NCBI GenBank assembly: GCA_014874485.1
Contig: JADBJK010000024.1
Location: 186,001 to 250,000, forward strand
Direction: 5' to 3'
DNA: 64,000 nucleotides
Origin: Chloroflexota bacterium
GTDB taxonomy: Bacteria; Chloroflexota; Anaerolineae; DTLA01
Positions 35,145-43,602 of this stretch are shown piece by piece (positions within the stretch are counted from its first letter, which is position 1; each line of letters starts with the position of its first letter). The position numbers and the translations under genes were made by a program. The notes beneath the pieces were generated by a model, which did no database searches, was not told the origin of the DNA, and was given only the letters and a program-made list of their open reading frames with translations.

Positions 35145-35194
35145 CAGCCGTCCGCATCCGCGGTTTGCACCCAACCGCCCGATGCCGACGGCTG
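35145..35194. repeat. Long interrupted hairpin between acsB and the CBS gene
   Basis: Three matched arms stack with short mismatches: CAGCCGTC/GACGGCTG, GCATC/GATGC and GCGGTT/AACCGC, with loop TGCACCC. It begins 13 bases beyond the acsB stop in the 192-base gap. No U tract. Probable mRNA 3' stabiliser or partial terminator separating acsAB from the corrinoid genes. Confidence 0.65.
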
Positions 35195-35207
35195 ACCGCC
35201 TTCGCTT

Positions 35208-37496
35208 TTAGAACAACGGCGGCATGGTCAGCGCCGGGTGTCCCTTCTCCTCAAGGTATGGCAGCAACTCGTCCACGGTCGTGGCGACGCGCTCGTCGGC
35301 GATCTTGTCCAGCAGGTCGGGATCGCCTTCGCGGGCCGCCGCCGCCTTCAGTTCCTCCGCCATGGTCTCTTTCAGGAGAGAGGACATCCAGACGATGCGC
35401 TTCAGGCCGCCATCGGCGGCGATGAACTTGCGGCTCACCAGGAAGTACTTGCCGACGCCCATCACGCCCGGCGTCTGCAGGCCGCCGCCCGCGACGCCCG
35501 CCAGCGTGGAGAACGTCATCCCCGCAGGCGTCATGCTCGGGTCCTCACGCGATACCACCATGAACCCGTTCGCCTCGGGGATCACCATCATGATCGCCTC
35601 AAAGCAGCCACAGGCCGTCATCGGGTTCTCCATGATGGAGTACATGGAGACTTCCTGCACGCTGCCGTGCGAGGCGCTCTGGACGAACTCGTTCACCTTG
35701 TCAAAGTATCCCTTGACCGGATCCAGGCACTTCCCCTTGAGGATAGGCTGGTTCGGGCCGGTGGGGTTGATCTGGTAGGACGCCTTGCAGTCCAGCCAGT
35801 TGTACGCCCCGCACAAGCCCAGGCGCTCGGGCGACACCACGCACACGTGGTTCGGCGCGAAGCTCTGGCACAGCGTGCAGGAGTAGAACTCCTCCACCGA
35901 CTCGTCGGTCATGTCGGCCAGGCGCTGGTTGCGGTAGTTGTACGCCTCGCGCGCCTTGGCCAGCCACTCTTCTATCTTCTTGGGGTCGGTGTAGATGGTT
36001 ACCTGAATCTTGTCCACGATGGCGCCGAAGTCGGCGTGGAAGCGGGCCACGAGAATCTTGCCGAAGTGCTCCAGGTTGAACCCCTTCTCGGCAGCCGCCT
36101 TGCTGATGCGAATCCACGCGATGTCGCGCTGGCCGATGTGCTGGATGCCCGACGCGCCGTTGATGAAGTAGTGAATCTGGCGCTCCAGCACCGGCTCAAA
36201 GTCCTCCTGCATCTTGCGGCCGGCCACTTCCACCACGATGCCCATGTCCATCGCGCCGCCCTCGGGCACGGTCTCAATCCCAGGGCCGACGACGGTTACC
36301 TTGCCGTCTTCCACCTCGTCAAAATTCGCCATGCGCAGGTACTCAAAGCAGCGGGTCTTCTTGCCGCCGAACTCAATGCGCATGTCCTCGCGGCGGACGC
36401 GCTCGCCCTCAAAGGCCGAGCCGTAGGGCACCGGGATGGGCACCTCGGTAACCTTGATCTTGACGCCGCGCACCTCAATGCACCGCTGAACGAGCCGCTT
36501 GGCCCGCTCCAGGTCGTTCTCGCCCGGAATCTCGTCAAACGGCATGGAGATGACGTGCTCGTAGGACGTGATGCCGGTGGGCAGAATCTGCGGGATGACG
36601 GTATCGGCGATGACGGGGAACCCGTAGTTGATGGCCCCTGCCGCCGCCGCGTACTTCAGGTCGTCCACCTCGCCCAGCGCCAGGACGAACGCGAACACGC
36701 GGTACTTGTTGTACAGCAGAATGTCGCGGGCCATGCCGCCCTTCATGCCGCCGAACGTCAGCGCCGAGCGGGTTGCGAACCCCAGGGCGTAGATGGCCGA
36801 GAGGGTATCCGTGCCGAAGGGGACGGTGTAAGTGTCGTATCCGAGTTCCACGCCCTCTTCCATCAACTGGTGGATGATGCTGCGCCCGTTGACGTTGCCG
36901 CTCAGGAACACCAAGATGTTCCGCTGCTGCAACTGGCGGACGATCTCCACCGCGACCTCGTTGGACTTGGCGCACCCGACGATGGCCGCGAACCCAGGCA
37001 TGCGCCCGTCCACCAGTTGGATGCCCCAGGCGCGCAGTTGGATGTCGTCAATGGGGCCGTTGAGTGTGCCGCCGTTGCCCCCCTCGCCCTCAAACTCCGG
37101 CGACGTGAAACTGCCGCCCTTGGCGATCTTGCCGCCCCAGGTGATCTTCTCCGGCTGCTCGCCGTAGGCGAAGCGGATACCCTCAATCAGTTCGGCGGCA
37201 AACAGCGTTGCGATGCCCGAGTCCAGCGTCTCGCCCAGGTAGGGCAGCCAGACCTGGTCCTTGGGGATGGGATGCAGCAACGCCTTCGCACGCTCCAGCA
37301 CCTTGGGCATATCGCCCAGTTTGGCAACCTCAATTCCCGTGAGGCCCAGGATGACGGGCAGGTAGTAGGCGGTATTGGTGAACTGCACCGGCGTGTCCGG
37401 CCCAAGTTCCTTGAGCGCCTTGTTGAGCAGTTGCTCCGCCTCGTAGACCAGCGCCGTGGCCCCGCGGATGGCTCGTGTGGCTATGTATCTGGACAT
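35208..37496 (-). CDS. acsB: Acetyl-CoA synthase catalytic subunit
   Basis: This 762-residue enzyme builds acetyl-CoA from a methyl group, CO and CoA at the nickel A-cluster. All A-cluster ligands are present: Cys540, Cys543, Cys552 and Cys562 (CTLCQSFAPNHVC ... GLC) hold the cubane, and Cys629-Gly-Cys631 holds the distal nickel. Each is offset by 34 from the Moorella enzyme (506, 509, 518, 528, 595, 597), so no residue is missing and the N-terminal domain is longer or differently counted by 34. The long N-terminal domain marks the bacterial form, not the short archaeal CdhC. AAGGAGGAATC precedes the ATG, 39 bases after cooS. Confidence 0.97.
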   Translation of the reverse strand: MSRYIATRAIRGATALVYEAEQLLNKALKELGPDTPVQFTNTAYYLPVILGLTGIEVAKLGDMPKVLERAKALLHPIPKDQVWLPYLGETLDSGIATLFAAELIEGIRFAYGEQPEKITWGGKIAKGGSFTSPEFEGEGGNGGTLNGPIDDIQLRAWGIQLVDGRMPGFAAIVGCAKSNEVAVEIVRQLQQRNILVFLSGNVNGRSIIHQLMEEGVELGYDTYTVPFGTDTLSAIYALGFATRSALTFGGMKGGMARDILLYNKYRVFAFVLALGEVDDLKYAAAAGAINYGFPVIADTVIPQILPTGITSYEHVISMPFDEIPGENDLERAKRLVQRCIEVRGVKIKVTEVPIPVPYGSAFEGERVRREDMRIEFGGKKTRCFEYLRMANFDEVEDGKVTVVGPGIETVPEGGAMDMGIVVEVAGRKMQEDFEPVLERQIHYFINGASGIQHIGQRDIAWIRISKAAAEKGFNLEHFGKILVARFHADFGAIVDKIQVTIYTDPKKIEEWLAKAREAYNYRNQRLADMTDESVEEFYSCTLCQSFAPNHVCVVSPERLGLCGAYNWLDCKASYQINPTGPNQPILKGKCLDPVKGYFDKVNEFVQSASHGSVQEVSMYSIMENPMTACGCFEAIMMVIPEANGFMVVSREDPSMTPAGMTFSTLAGVAGGGLQTPGVMGVGKYFLVSRKFIAADGGLKRIVWMSSLLKETMAEELKAAAAREGDPDLLDKIADERVATTVDELLPYLEEKGHPALTMPPLF

Positions 37497-37535
37497 GTGA
37501 TTCCTCCTTGAAGGGTGCAGGTCTTGTGTCGGCGG

Positions 37536-39479
37536 CTACTTGGAAGCGGCCACGGTCTTCAGGTACTCCATCATGACCGCGTCGCCGCTCTTGCCGAACC
37601 GATTCGGATCCCACGGGACAAGGCCCAACTTCTCGCGCTTCTTGTCAATGTGCGCCAGCGATTTCTCCAGAATCTTGCGCCAATCGGGTTCAAACTCCAG
37701 TTTGCCGCCCACCTGCGACTCCCACCCCTCGGTCATGAGGCGCGTAACTACGTCGCTGGCGGAAACCGGCGAGTGGACGCCGAACAGCACATAAGCGCCG
37801 GACGCTACGAAGTACGTCCCGATAGCGATGGCCTTCTCGCACATGTACTCGGGGCAGATGCCGACGGCCGGCAGGTCGTCAATATCCTCGCCCAGGCCAC
37901 CCTCGGTCGCCATCTGGGTCAGCACCGTCAGGATGCGCGAGTTGTCCACGCACGAGCCGAGGTGCAACACCGGCGGCACGCCCACGGCCTCGCACACCTC
38001 GCGCAGCCCCTTGCCGGTCGCCGCCCAGATTTCGGGAGACAGCAGGCCGTACTTGGCCGAGCCGGTCGCCGCGCACCCCGTTACCACCACCAGCACGTCG
38101 TTGGCGACGAATTCCTTCACCAAGTTGTAGATGCCCTCATCCTGCGGGACGCGAGCGTTGTTGCACCCCACGACGCCCGCAGCGCCGCGGATGCGCCCCT
38201 GCACGATGGCATCGTTGAGCGGGCGGAACGAGCCACGGTAGATGCCGCCCTGCATGTAGTTCAGGTACTCGTGCGAGAACCCAGCCACCAGCCGGTTCTT
38301 GATGGGCGGGATGCGGGTCTTGCCGCGGTTCGGGTAATTGTCAATGGCCGTGCGGACGATTTCCTTCGCCGAATCCAGAGCGCGGCTCTCGTCAAACTCA
38401 ATGTGCGTCGCGCCCGGGATCTTGGCCTTCGGCGACGTGGTGATGAGTTTGGTGTGGTAGTTCTCGGCCAGCGACGCCAGCGCCTGCATGATGCACTGCA
38501 CGTCCACGATCATGGCCTCCACCGCACCGGTGATGATGGCCAACTCCTGGTGCAGGAAGTTGCCCGCCGGCGAGATGCCATGCCGCATCAGGATTTCGTT
38601 GCCCGTGCAGCAGATGCCCGCCAGGTTGATGCCCTTCGCCCCCTTGGACTTGGCATAGGCGATCAGTTCGGGGTCCTGGGCCGCCGCGACGATCATCTCC
38701 GACAGGGTCGGCTCGTGGCCGTGGACGATGATGTTGACCTGGTCTTCCTTCAGGACGCCCAGGTTGATTTCGGTGCTGATGGGAGCCGGCGTGCCGAACA
38801 GGATGTCGCCGATGTCGGTGGCCAGCATGGAGCCGCCCCACCCGTCGGCCAGCGAGGTGCGCAGCGCATGCCGCAGGATGTTCTCCGGGTCCAGGTCCAC
38901 GCCCTCGTGGGTGCGGTGCAGCGTCTCCACCACCTCGCGGTCCACACCACGCGGCACGATGCCCAGTTTCTTCCAAATCTCCTGGCGCTTCTTGGTGGCG
39001 CGGGTTACGTAGGTAACTTGCCCCGTCTGCCGCCCGAAGTTGGCCAGGGCCTCCGTCGCCACGTCCAGCGCGATCTCTTCTTTCGTGCGCCCATCGGTGG
39101 GGATGCCCATGTACCGCGCGACGGCGTGGAGTTTCGCCACGTCGCGGATGCGATAGCCCTGCCCTTCGCCCTTGGCCACGTGGAGCAGCGTCATGGCCAG
39201 GTCGCGGCCATGGTCCGAGTGAGCCGAAGCGCCGCCGGCCACCATGCGGGCGAAGTTGCGGGCCGCCACCGTATGCACGTCGGCACCGCAGACGCCGCGG
39301 GTGGTCTTGCCAACTAGCCGGCACGGGCCCATAAAGCAAATCTTGCAGCACGCGCCCGTCTCGCCGATGGGACACGGCTTGACCTCTTCGGCGCGGCTGA
39401 ACGCGGTGGAGATGTTCTCCTCCGCAGCGATCTTCAGCATCTCAACCGCTGCGGGGTCTATGGTTTTGAACTCTGTCAT
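37536..39479 (-). CDS. acsA: Nickel carbon monoxide dehydrogenase catalytic subunit
   Basis: This 647-residue CooS-type enzyme interconverts CO2 and CO at the Ni-Fe-S C-cluster and hands CO to AcsB. Cluster cysteines at the N-terminus are Cys36, Cys44, Cys45, Cys48, Cys53 and Cys64, covering the B and D clusters (GACCKICFMGPCR). C-cluster landmarks include HGHEPTLSEMI, GICCTGNEILMRHG, GVVGCNNARVP, VVTGCAATGSAKYG and MCEKAIAIGTYFVASG. Length is normal. GGAGGAAGACCC precedes the ATG. No CooC-type nickel insertase is near, an unusual absence for a CODH locus. Confidence 0.97.
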   Translation of the reverse strand: MTEFKTIDPAAVEMLKIAAEENISTAFSRAEEVKPCPIGETGACCKICFMGPCRLVGKTTRGVCGADVHTVAARNFARMVAGGASAHSDHGRDLAMTLLHVAKGEGQGYRIRDVAKLHAVARYMGIPTDGRTKEEIALDVATEALANFGRQTGQVTYVTRATKKRQEIWKKLGIVPRGVDREVVETLHRTHEGVDLDPENILRHALRTSLADGWGGSMLATDIGDILFGTPAPISTEINLGVLKEDQVNIIVHGHEPTLSEMIVAAAQDPELIAYAKSKGAKGINLAGICCTGNEILMRHGISPAGNFLHQELAIITGAVEAMIVDVQCIMQALASLAENYHTKLITTSPKAKIPGATHIEFDESRALDSAKEIVRTAIDNYPNRGKTRIPPIKNRLVAGFSHEYLNYMQGGIYRGSFRPLNDAIVQGRIRGAAGVVGCNNARVPQDEGIYNLVKEFVANDVLVVVTGCAATGSAKYGLLSPEIWAATGKGLREVCEAVGVPPVLHLGSCVDNSRILTVLTQMATEGGLGEDIDDLPAVGICPEYMCEKAIAIGTYFVASGAYVLFGVHSPVSASDVVTRLMTEGWESQVGGKLEFEPDWRKILEKSLAHIDKKREKLGLVPWDPNRFGKSGDAVMMEYLKTVAASK

Positions 39480-39512
39480 GGGTCTTCCTCCTGGTTTCCC
39501 GCTGGTGCCCGG

Positions 39513-39845
39513 TTAGTACTTCCGATGGTCGCCCGACATCTTGAGGTCGGCCAAGTTGGTCTCGGTCATGCGGCCGGCCAAGGTGTACCACATGGCGTTG
39601 TCCTTGGTCTGCTCCGGATACGTCGGGAGTTCCAATTCCACGCCAACGGGGTACCCGGCGTCGGCCAGGGCCTTCTCAAGGGCGTCGGGGTTCACGCGGG
39701 TTGGATCGTAGGTGATGCGGACGGTCTTCCATGCCGAACTGGCGTAGACATCTTCCACACCGGGGATGCCGAGGAGCGCCTTTCGGACGATGGGCACGTG
39801 GTGGTCTGCCCACATGCGTGGGACACTGAACTCAACATGTTCCAT
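39513..39845 (-). CDS. HMA-like domain protein lacking the CxxC metal motif
   Basis: This 110-residue protein has a ferredoxin-like fold of the heavy-metal-associated type: EFSVPRMWADHHVPIVRKALLGIPGVEDVYASSAWKTVRITYDPTRVNPDALEKALADAGYPV spans residues ~5-68 and matches the beta-alpha-beta-beta-alpha-beta pattern, shown here by its ends and core only. Where copper chaperones have MxCxxC, it has MWADHH, so two histidines replace the thiols. A ~40-residue tail follows (DNAMWYTLAGRMTETNLADL). It is the first gene of the CODH/ACS operon, 33 bases before cooS. Nickel handling for CODH/ACS is a fair guess given the His pair and the missing CooC. The start at 39845 has a GAGGGAAGAG site. Confidence 0.75.
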   Translation of the reverse strand: MEHVEFSVPRMWADHHVPIVRKALLGIPGVEDVYASSAWKTVRITYDPTRVNPDALEKALADAGYPVGVELELPTYPEQTKDNAMWYTLAGRMTETNLADLKMSGDHRKY

Positions 39846-39918
39846 GTTCTCTTCCCTCGCTTGATTGTGGATGGTACAGGTTGTTCGCCGACTTGTGCCC
39901 GCCAAGGGGTACGCGCCC

Positions 39919-39947
39919 ATTATAATGATTTCGGCGCGAGCCCACAA
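39919..39947 (-). promoter_or_regulatory. Promoter candidate of the HMA-cooS-acsB operon
   Basis: TTGTGG (39947-39942) and TATAAT (39924-39919) on the minus strand are 17 bases apart. The first gene starts about 75 bases downstream. The -35 box is part of the inverted repeat at 39939-39963. Confidence 0.65.
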
Positions 39948-39963
39948 ATTGATTATGTGGGCT
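39939..39963. promoter_or_regulatory. Inverted repeat overlapping the acs promoter -35 box, candidate operator
   Basis: AGCCCACA and TGTGGGCT form a perfect 8-bp dyad with a 9-base AT-rich spacer. One arm covers the -35 hexamer, so a dimeric regulator here would block or help RNA polymerase. Confidence 0.5.
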
Positions 39964-40020
39964 TATCTACCAGGAAACCCTGTGTAGATTCCTACCAAGC
40001 AAAGTTGGCATTATGACACG

Positions 40021-40055
40021 GCCTGCTGGACGGGCTTGTGGCCCGCCCAGCAGGC
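40021..40055 (-). terminator. Hairpin after fhs
   Basis: GCCTGCTGG/CCAGCAGGC and CGGGC/GCCCG stack into a 14-bp stem with one A-C mismatch and a TTGTG loop, 12 bases after the fhs stop. No U tract follows. It separates the methyl-branch operon from the CODH/ACS operon. Confidence 0.65.
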
Positions 40056-40066
40056 AAGGGTTCGGA

Positions 40067-41941
40067 CTAGAACAGGCCCACCACCCGGCCGGTCTCCAGG
40101 TCCAGGTCCACGTCGGTGAAAGCGGGACGGGTCGGCAGGCCGGGCATCGTGCGGATGGTGCCGCACAACGGATACAGGAAGCCAGCCCCAACGCTCGCGC
40201 GGATGTCCACCACCGGCAGCGTCCAGCCGCGAGGCGCGCCCTTCAACGTCGGGTCATGGGTGAACGACAGGTGCGTCTTCGCCATGCAGATCGGCAGGCG
40301 GCTGTAGCCCAGTTTGGTAAACAGTTCAATCTTCTCGTTGGCTTCCTGCGTGTACGTAACGCCGTCCGCGCGGTAGATTTCGCGCGCGATGGTCTCAATT
40401 TTCTCCTTGATGGACATATCGTCCGGGTACAGGAAGTGGAAGTTGGACGGTTTCTCGCACGCTGCGATGACGGCCTCGGCCAGTTCCGCGCCGCCTTCGC
40501 CACCCTTGGCCCAGACCTCGCTCACGTAAGCGCCCTCGGCGCCGGCCTGAACTGCGGCTTGCTTGATGAGGTTAATCTCGGCATCGGTGTCGGTTACAAA
40601 CCGGTTGATGGCGACAACAACCGGCACGCCGAACTTGCGGGCATTCTCAATGTGCTGAATCAGGTTGGGCAGGCCCGCCTCAAGAAGTTGCAGGTTCTCC
40701 TCCTTGTAGGCCCTGTCCAGCGGCTTGCCGGGCACGACGGCCGGACCACCGCCGTGCATCTTGAGGGCGCGCACGCTGGCGACCATGACCACGCAGTTGG
40801 GCACCAGACCCGAGACGCGGCACTTGATGTCCATGAACTTCTCCATGCCGCAGTCCGCGCCGAAGCCGCTCTCTGTGACCACATAGTCCGCCAGTTTGAG
40901 CGCAATACGGTCGGCGATGATGGAATTGTTGCCCTGGGCGATGTTGGCGAAGGGGCCGCAGTGTACAAACGCCGGGCTACCTTGCAGGGTCTGCAGCAAG
41001 TTGGGCATCACAGCATCCTTCAGCAAGACGGTCATGGCGCCGGCCACGTTCAGGTCCTCGGCCGTGATAGGCTCGCCCTTCTTGCTGGTGCCGATGACAA
41101 TGCGCCCCATGCGCTCGCGCAGGTCCGCCAGGTCGCTGCACAGGGCCAGCGCCGCCATGATCTCGGACGCCACCGTGATGTCATAGCCGGTCGCCCGCGG
41201 CGGGCCGTCGTTGACGGTGCCAAGGCCGACCACGATGTTCCGCAGCGCCGCATCGCTGACGTCCACCACACGCCGCCACTGGATGGAGTATGGGTCAATA
41301 TCCAGACGGAACATGCGCTCGCGGTCCGCATCGCTCAGGTCCGAGGGGCGCTCCGACTGGATGCCCAACTTCGCCAGGCGCTTGCGCATGGAGGGCGTGT
41401 ACTGGTCGTCAGGGCACAGCGCCTTGGCCAGGAAGTTGGTGCTCCAGCGCGACTCTTTCTGGATGCGGTTGTCAATGGCCGCCGCCAGCAGGTTGTTGGC
41501 TGCGCCCACAGCGTGGATGTCGCCCGTCAGGTGCAGGTTGAAATCCTCCATGGGGACAACCTGGGCATAGCCGCCGCCCGCCGCGCCGCCCTTGATGCCG
41601 AAGGTGGGGCCCTGCGACGGCTGGCGGATGCACGTGAAGACCTTCTTCCCCAGGTAGGCCAGGCCCTGGCTCACGCCGATGGTGGTTACCGTCTTGCCTT
41701 CGCCCAACGGCGTCGGGGTGATCGCCGTAACGTCAATGTACTTGCCGTTGGGGCGATCTTTCAGCCGCTCCAGGACGCTCAGATGCACCTTGGCCTTGTA
41801 CTTCCCGTACAGGTCCACCTCGTCGGGGAGCAGGCCGATTTCCTCCATGATCTCGGTGATGGGCCGGAGTTTTGCTTCTTGCGCGATCTCAATGTCGCTG
41901 GGTACGGGGTTCCTGCGTTCTACGTTGAGTTGCTTTCCCAT
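40067..41941 (-). CDS. fhs: Formate--tetrahydrofolate ligase
   Basis: This 624-residue enzyme activates formate with ATP onto tetrahydrofolate, an early step of the methyl branch. It has the P-loop TPTPLGEGKTVTTIG, QPSQGPTFGIKGGAAGGGYAQV, FNLHLTGDIHAV, GGGPAVVPG and the C-terminal end GTIRTMPGLPTRPAFTDVDLD. It is about 65 residues longer than the clostridial ~557-residue form. Part of the extra length is a segment around residues 165-215 (SRWSTNFLAKALCPDDQYTP onward) before the conserved RVVDVSDAALRNI. Such longer forms are known. AGGAGGCAGAAGG precedes the ATG. It is the third gene after fchA and folD. Confidence 0.96.
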   Translation of the reverse strand: MGKQLNVERRNPVPSDIEIAQEAKLRPITEIMEEIGLLPDEVDLYGKYKAKVHLSVLERLKDRPNGKYIDVTAITPTPLGEGKTVTTIGVSQGLAYLGKKVFTCIRQPSQGPTFGIKGGAAGGGYAQVVPMEDFNLHLTGDIHAVGAANNLLAAAIDNRIQKESRWSTNFLAKALCPDDQYTPSMRKRLAKLGIQSERPSDLSDADRERMFRLDIDPYSIQWRRVVDVSDAALRNIVVGLGTVNDGPPRATGYDITVASEIMAALALCSDLADLRERMGRIVIGTSKKGEPITAEDLNVAGAMTVLLKDAVMPNLLQTLQGSPAFVHCGPFANIAQGNNSIIADRIALKLADYVVTESGFGADCGMEKFMDIKCRVSGLVPNCVVMVASVRALKMHGGGPAVVPGKPLDRAYKEENLQLLEAGLPNLIQHIENARKFGVPVVVAINRFVTDTDAEINLIKQAAVQAGAEGAYVSEVWAKGGEGGAELAEAVIAACEKPSNFHFLYPDDMSIKEKIETIAREIYRADGVTYTQEANEKIELFTKLGYSRLPICMAKTHLSFTHDPTLKGAPRGWTLPVVDIRASVGAGFLYPLCGTIRTMPGLPTRPAFTDVDLDLETGRVVGLF

Positions 41942-42011
41942 AGGTTCCTTCTGCCTCCTTGTGTTTTGGTTGGTTTGCGTCCAAATATCGCTATTGTCCG
42001 TGCAGGAAGGT

Positions 42012-42890
42012 CTAGCGCACGAGCAGACGGGCCGCCTGCAGGACGTTGAGCATCAGCATGATGTTGGTCATCGGGCCGGTGCCGCCGGGCACGGGCGTGA
42101 TGGCCCCCGCCACCTCCACCGCCGACGCGAAGTCCACATCGCCGACCATTTTACCCTCCACGAAGTTGACGCCAAAATCAATGACCACGGCGCCGGGCTT
42201 GATCCAATCGCCCTTGATGAGCCCCGCCTTGCCCACCGCCGCGCACAGGATGTCGGCCTGGCGGCAGACGCCCGCGAGGTCCGCCGTGCGCGAATGGGCC
42301 AGCGTAACGGTGGCGTTCTCGCGCAGCAGCAGCAGCGCCATGGGCTTGCCCACGATGTTGGAGCGACCCACGACCACGGCGTGCTTGCCCGCCAGTTCCA
42401 CCTTGTACCGCTTCAGAATCTCCATCCCGCCCGCGGGCGTGGCCGGGACGAAGAAATCCAGCACGCCGGCGGGCCTGCCTGCGGGAGCCACCTGGGCCAG
42501 TCGCCCCGTGTTCACCGGATGCACGCCGTCCACGTCCTTCTGCGGCGCGATGGCCTCCTTGACCACGGCCTCGTCAATGCCCTTGGGCAGCGGCTCCTGC
42601 ACCATGATGCCGTGCACGTTGGGGTCGGCCGACAGGCCCGCCACCACGCGCACGATCTCCTCCTGCGATGCCGACTCGGGCAGCGCGTGCAGCGCAAAGC
42701 CCATGCCAGCGCCCTCAAACGTCTTGCGGATGGCGTTGGCGTAGGAGACCGAGGCCGGGTCCTCGCCCGCCCGCACGATAGCCACCGACGGCGCGTAGCC
42801 GTGCGCGGCCTTGAACTCGGCTACGGCAGCCAGGACTTCTTCCTTCATGGTTTTGGCCAGTTCTTTTCCATCCAGAATCAGCGCGGACAT
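42012..42890 (-). CDS. folD: Bifunctional methylene-THF dehydrogenase/methenyl-THF cyclohydrolase
   Basis: This 292-residue protein is FolD. Motifs include YAPSVAIVRAGEDPASVSYANAIRKTFEGAGM with the catalytic Tyr-x3-Lys region (Tyr and Lys in SYANAIRK), GIMVQEPLPKGIDE, KDVDGVHPVNTGRL, VVVGRSNIVGKPMALLLL (NAD(P) loop) and GAVVIDFGVN ... DVDFASAVEVAGAITPVPGGTGPMT. The start at 42890 has TAGGAGAAGACAGA; the longer upstream frame overlaps fchA and is rejected. A separate cyclohydrolase gene (fchA) lies 11 bases upstream, so the two may share work, with FolD mainly acting as the dehydrogenase here. Confidence 0.95.
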   Translation of the reverse strand: MSALILDGKELAKTMKEEVLAAVAEFKAAHGYAPSVAIVRAGEDPASVSYANAIRKTFEGAGMGFALHALPESASQEEIVRVVAGLSADPNVHGIMVQEPLPKGIDEAVVKEAIAPQKDVDGVHPVNTGRLAQVAPAGRPAGVLDFFVPATPAGGMEILKRYKVELAGKHAVVVGRSNIVGKPMALLLLRENATVTLAHSRTADLAGVCRQADILCAAVGKAGLIKGDWIKPGAVVIDFGVNFVEGKMVGDVDFASAVEVAGAITPVPGGTGPMTNIMLMLNVLQAARLLVR

Positions 42891-42901
42891 TCTGTCTTCT
42901 C

Positions 42902-43534
42902 CTATAGTTTTGAGACCACGAGGTCGTAGATTTCCTCTTTCAACTGCGCCTTGCCAGACAGCAGACCGTCCAGCGCAGCACGCTCGCGGGCGACAAATTC
43001 CGCGTCCTTGATGGCGGCCAGGTTGATGAGCACGTTGAGCGCCGCCGACCGCAGCGCCGCTTCCGCCAGCAGCGCCGCCACACCCGCGTCGGACACCGCG
43101 CCCACATTCCCCTTCTCCGCGATGGGCTTGCAGAGATGCAGAACCTGGACGCACGCTTCGGCGATCTGCATGGGAACTTTCGTGGCGTCGCGGAGGATGT
43201 CCTGAATGGCGGCGGTGCGGGCGGCCTTCTGTTCGTCGGTATCCTTGGGCATCTTGTACGCAGAGGAGAGGCGGTAGTACACGGCAATGTCTTCGTCAAT
43301 CAGGGCGGTGAGGCGGGCGCGGAGCGCTTCGGTCTGGGCCAGGAGCGCCTGAATGTCCTCCTGCACGTCGGCGTACTTGGGCTTGCCGACGGTCAGGTTG
43401 CATACCATGCTGGCCAGCGCGGCGCCCAAAGCCCCCACGAGGGCCGCCCCGCTTCCTCCCCCGGGCACGGGCGCTTGGGATGCAAGTTCATCCAGGAACT
43501 GGGCAACGGTCTTCTGGCTGAATGACTCAGGCAT
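42902..43534 (-). CDS. fchA: Methenyl-THF cyclohydrolase (FTCD_C family)
   Basis: This 210-residue helical protein matches the formiminotransferase-cyclodeaminase C-terminal family that FchA belongs to. Features are FLDELASQAPVPGGGSGAALVGALGAALASMVCNLTVGKPKY near the start (only part cited: PVPGGGSGAALVGALG), DEDIAVYYRLSSAYKMP and a C-terminal NVLINLAAIKD helix. In acetogens FchA works between Fhs and FolD. The start at 43534 was chosen because GGAAGGAGG lies directly before it; longer frames lack a site. It is the first gene of the fchA-folD-fhs operon and has a long leader with a terminator-like hairpin. Confidence 0.88.
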   Translation of the reverse strand: MPESFSQKTVAQFLDELASQAPVPGGGSGAALVGALGAALASMVCNLTVGKPKYADVQEDIQALLAQTEALRARLTALIDEDIAVYYRLSSAYKMPKDTDEQKAARTAAIQDILRDATKVPMQIAEACVQVLHLCKPIAEKGNVGAVSDAGVAALLAEAALRSAALNVLINLAAIKDAEFVARERAALDGLLSGKAQLKEEIYDLVVSKL

Positions 43535-43566
43535 GTCCTTGCCTCCTTCCGGTAGACTGATGCAAC

Positions 43567-43602
43567 AAAAAACTCGCTGCACGGCGAGCAGGAAGCACAG
43601 CG
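43567..43602 (-). terminator. Attenuator-like hairpin and U6 tract upstream of fchA
   Basis: On the minus strand CTCGC-CGTGCA-GCGAG (43588-43573) is followed by TTTTTT (43572-43567), a classical intrinsic terminator about 33 bases before the fchA start codon. A competing pairing of CGCTGTGC (43602-43595) with GTGCAGCG (43582-43575) would break it, so it looks like a switchable attenuator. Confidence 0.6.

Noticed and set aside
35238-37511. 757-codon plus-strand frame opposite acsB
   Set aside because: acsB has all its cluster ligands, so the opposite frame is a shadow.
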